Shown in pieces: positions 5,779 to 6,133 of a stretch of 6,133 nt of DNA. Origin of the DNA: JANLUX01 sp031366005 (GTDB taxonomy: Bacteria; Bacteroidota; Bacteroidia; AKYH767-A; OLB10); NCBI GenBank assembly GCA_031366005.1, contig JANLZB010000033.1, forward strand, positions 1 to 6,133, in the 5' to 3' direction. The first letter of the stretch is position 1. Each line of letters starts with the position of its first letter. The translations under genes and the position numbers were made by a program. Under the pieces are notes generated by a model. It saw nothing but the letters and a program-made list of their open reading frames with translations. It was not told the origin of the DNA and ran no database searches.

Positions 5779-6133
5779 TTAAACTTCTCTTTTTTGTTTT
5801 ATAAGTTTTAGAAGTCGTACGATATTTCCATCTCCTAATTCTATTAAGTCTAAATTATAAGTTGAATTTATTTTATCCAATGTTTCTCTATCTTGTCTTC
5901 CAAAATTTGACAAACTACTTTCGTCAGAAATAAAACAGTTATAGTAATTGATGTCTAAAATTTTTTCAAAAAAATCAACAGCTTCTTTTTCCAACTCATC
6001 CATTTGTTCCGCTTCCACAAAACGCAGAGGAACAATTGTTCCCGGTCGTGGAGCTTCGTTAAACTCTAAATAATTTTTGAAATTAGTTTTGAAATTCTCA
6101 AATGCTTCTTCTTTTGTGTTGCCAACTCCCCCC
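5779..6133 (-). CDS. Uncharacterised protein, 5' end beyond the right edge; N-terminal stretch resembles HicB-type antitoxins
   Basis: I do not recognise this as a dcw gene. The frame is open from the edge to TAA at 5779-5781, giving about 118 residues. A GTG at 6016-6018 could start a 79-residue protein, but the upstream codons look coding, so the true start probably lies outside the window. The visible N-terminal part, GVGNTKEEAFENFKTNFKNY, has the GxGxTxEEAxxNF pattern seen in HicB-like folds, followed by PRPGTIVPLRF. The C-terminal part is acidic to mixed, with FFEKILDINYYNCFISDESS and a closing DGNIVRLLKLIKQKREV. There is no signal peptide or membrane segment in the visible part. The stop lies 4 nt before the ftsW ATG, so the two are probably co-translated. 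It is visibly more AT-rich than its neighbours. Hints of an antitoxin-like or immunity-type role are inference only. Confidence 0.75.
   Translation of the reverse strand, partial: GGVGNTKEEAFENFKTNFKNYLEFNEAPRPGTIVPLRFVEAEQMDELEKEAVDFFEKILDINYYNCFISDESSLSNFGRQDRETLDKINSTYNLDLIELGDGNIVRLLKLIKQKREV

Noticed and set aside
5779..6018. Starting the right-edge gene at the GTG at 6016-6018
   Set aside because: The frame continues open to the window edge with protein-like codons and a GxGxTKEEA pattern, so the shorter version is probably truncated by start choice.

Overview
The window is the distal half of a division and cell wall (dcw) cluster from a member of the Bacteroidota. Every gene lies on the minus strand, so transcription runs from the high-coordinate end to the low-coordinate end: a small uncharacterised gene (open at the right edge), ftsW, murG, murC, ftsQ, and ftsA (open at the left edge). 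The lineage call rests on four things: the order ftsW-murG-murC-ftsQ-ftsA, the FtsW variant with PANFST in place of the usual QPDxGT-type motif, A-rich leaders without Shine-Dalgarno sequences, and a dispersed repeat with core CCCTCTCC-AAA-GGAGAGGG of a kind common in Bacteroidota intergenic DNA. The base composition is AT-rich by eye. I cannot place it below phylum with confidence.

The genes form one working set. MurC adds L-Ala to UDP-MurNAc in the cytoplasm. MurG converts lipid I to lipid II at the inner face of the membrane. FtsW polymerises lipid II at the septum. FtsQ is the bitopic divisome scaffold, and FtsA is the actin-like protein that anchors FtsZ to the membrane. ftsZ would be expected just beyond the left edge and murD beyond the right edge; neither is in the window.

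Spacing is uneven. ftsQ and ftsA abut with no gap, and the small gene ends 4 nt before ftsW. The other three junctions are 136 nt (ftsW-murG), 189 nt (murG-murC) and 215 nt (murC-ftsQ), and each is largely occupied by repeats. Three copies of a 37-39 nt hairpin repeat sit around murG, one of them running into its stop codon. The murC-ftsQ gap holds a different element, bounded by 23-nt near-perfect inverted repeats. No intrinsic terminator and no convincing promoter were seen.

The core genes look intact and ordinary. The parts worth a second look are the uncharacterised gene upstream of ftsW, the repeat architecture, and the forced non-ATG start of murG next to a repeat. I see no sign of a wholly new system.
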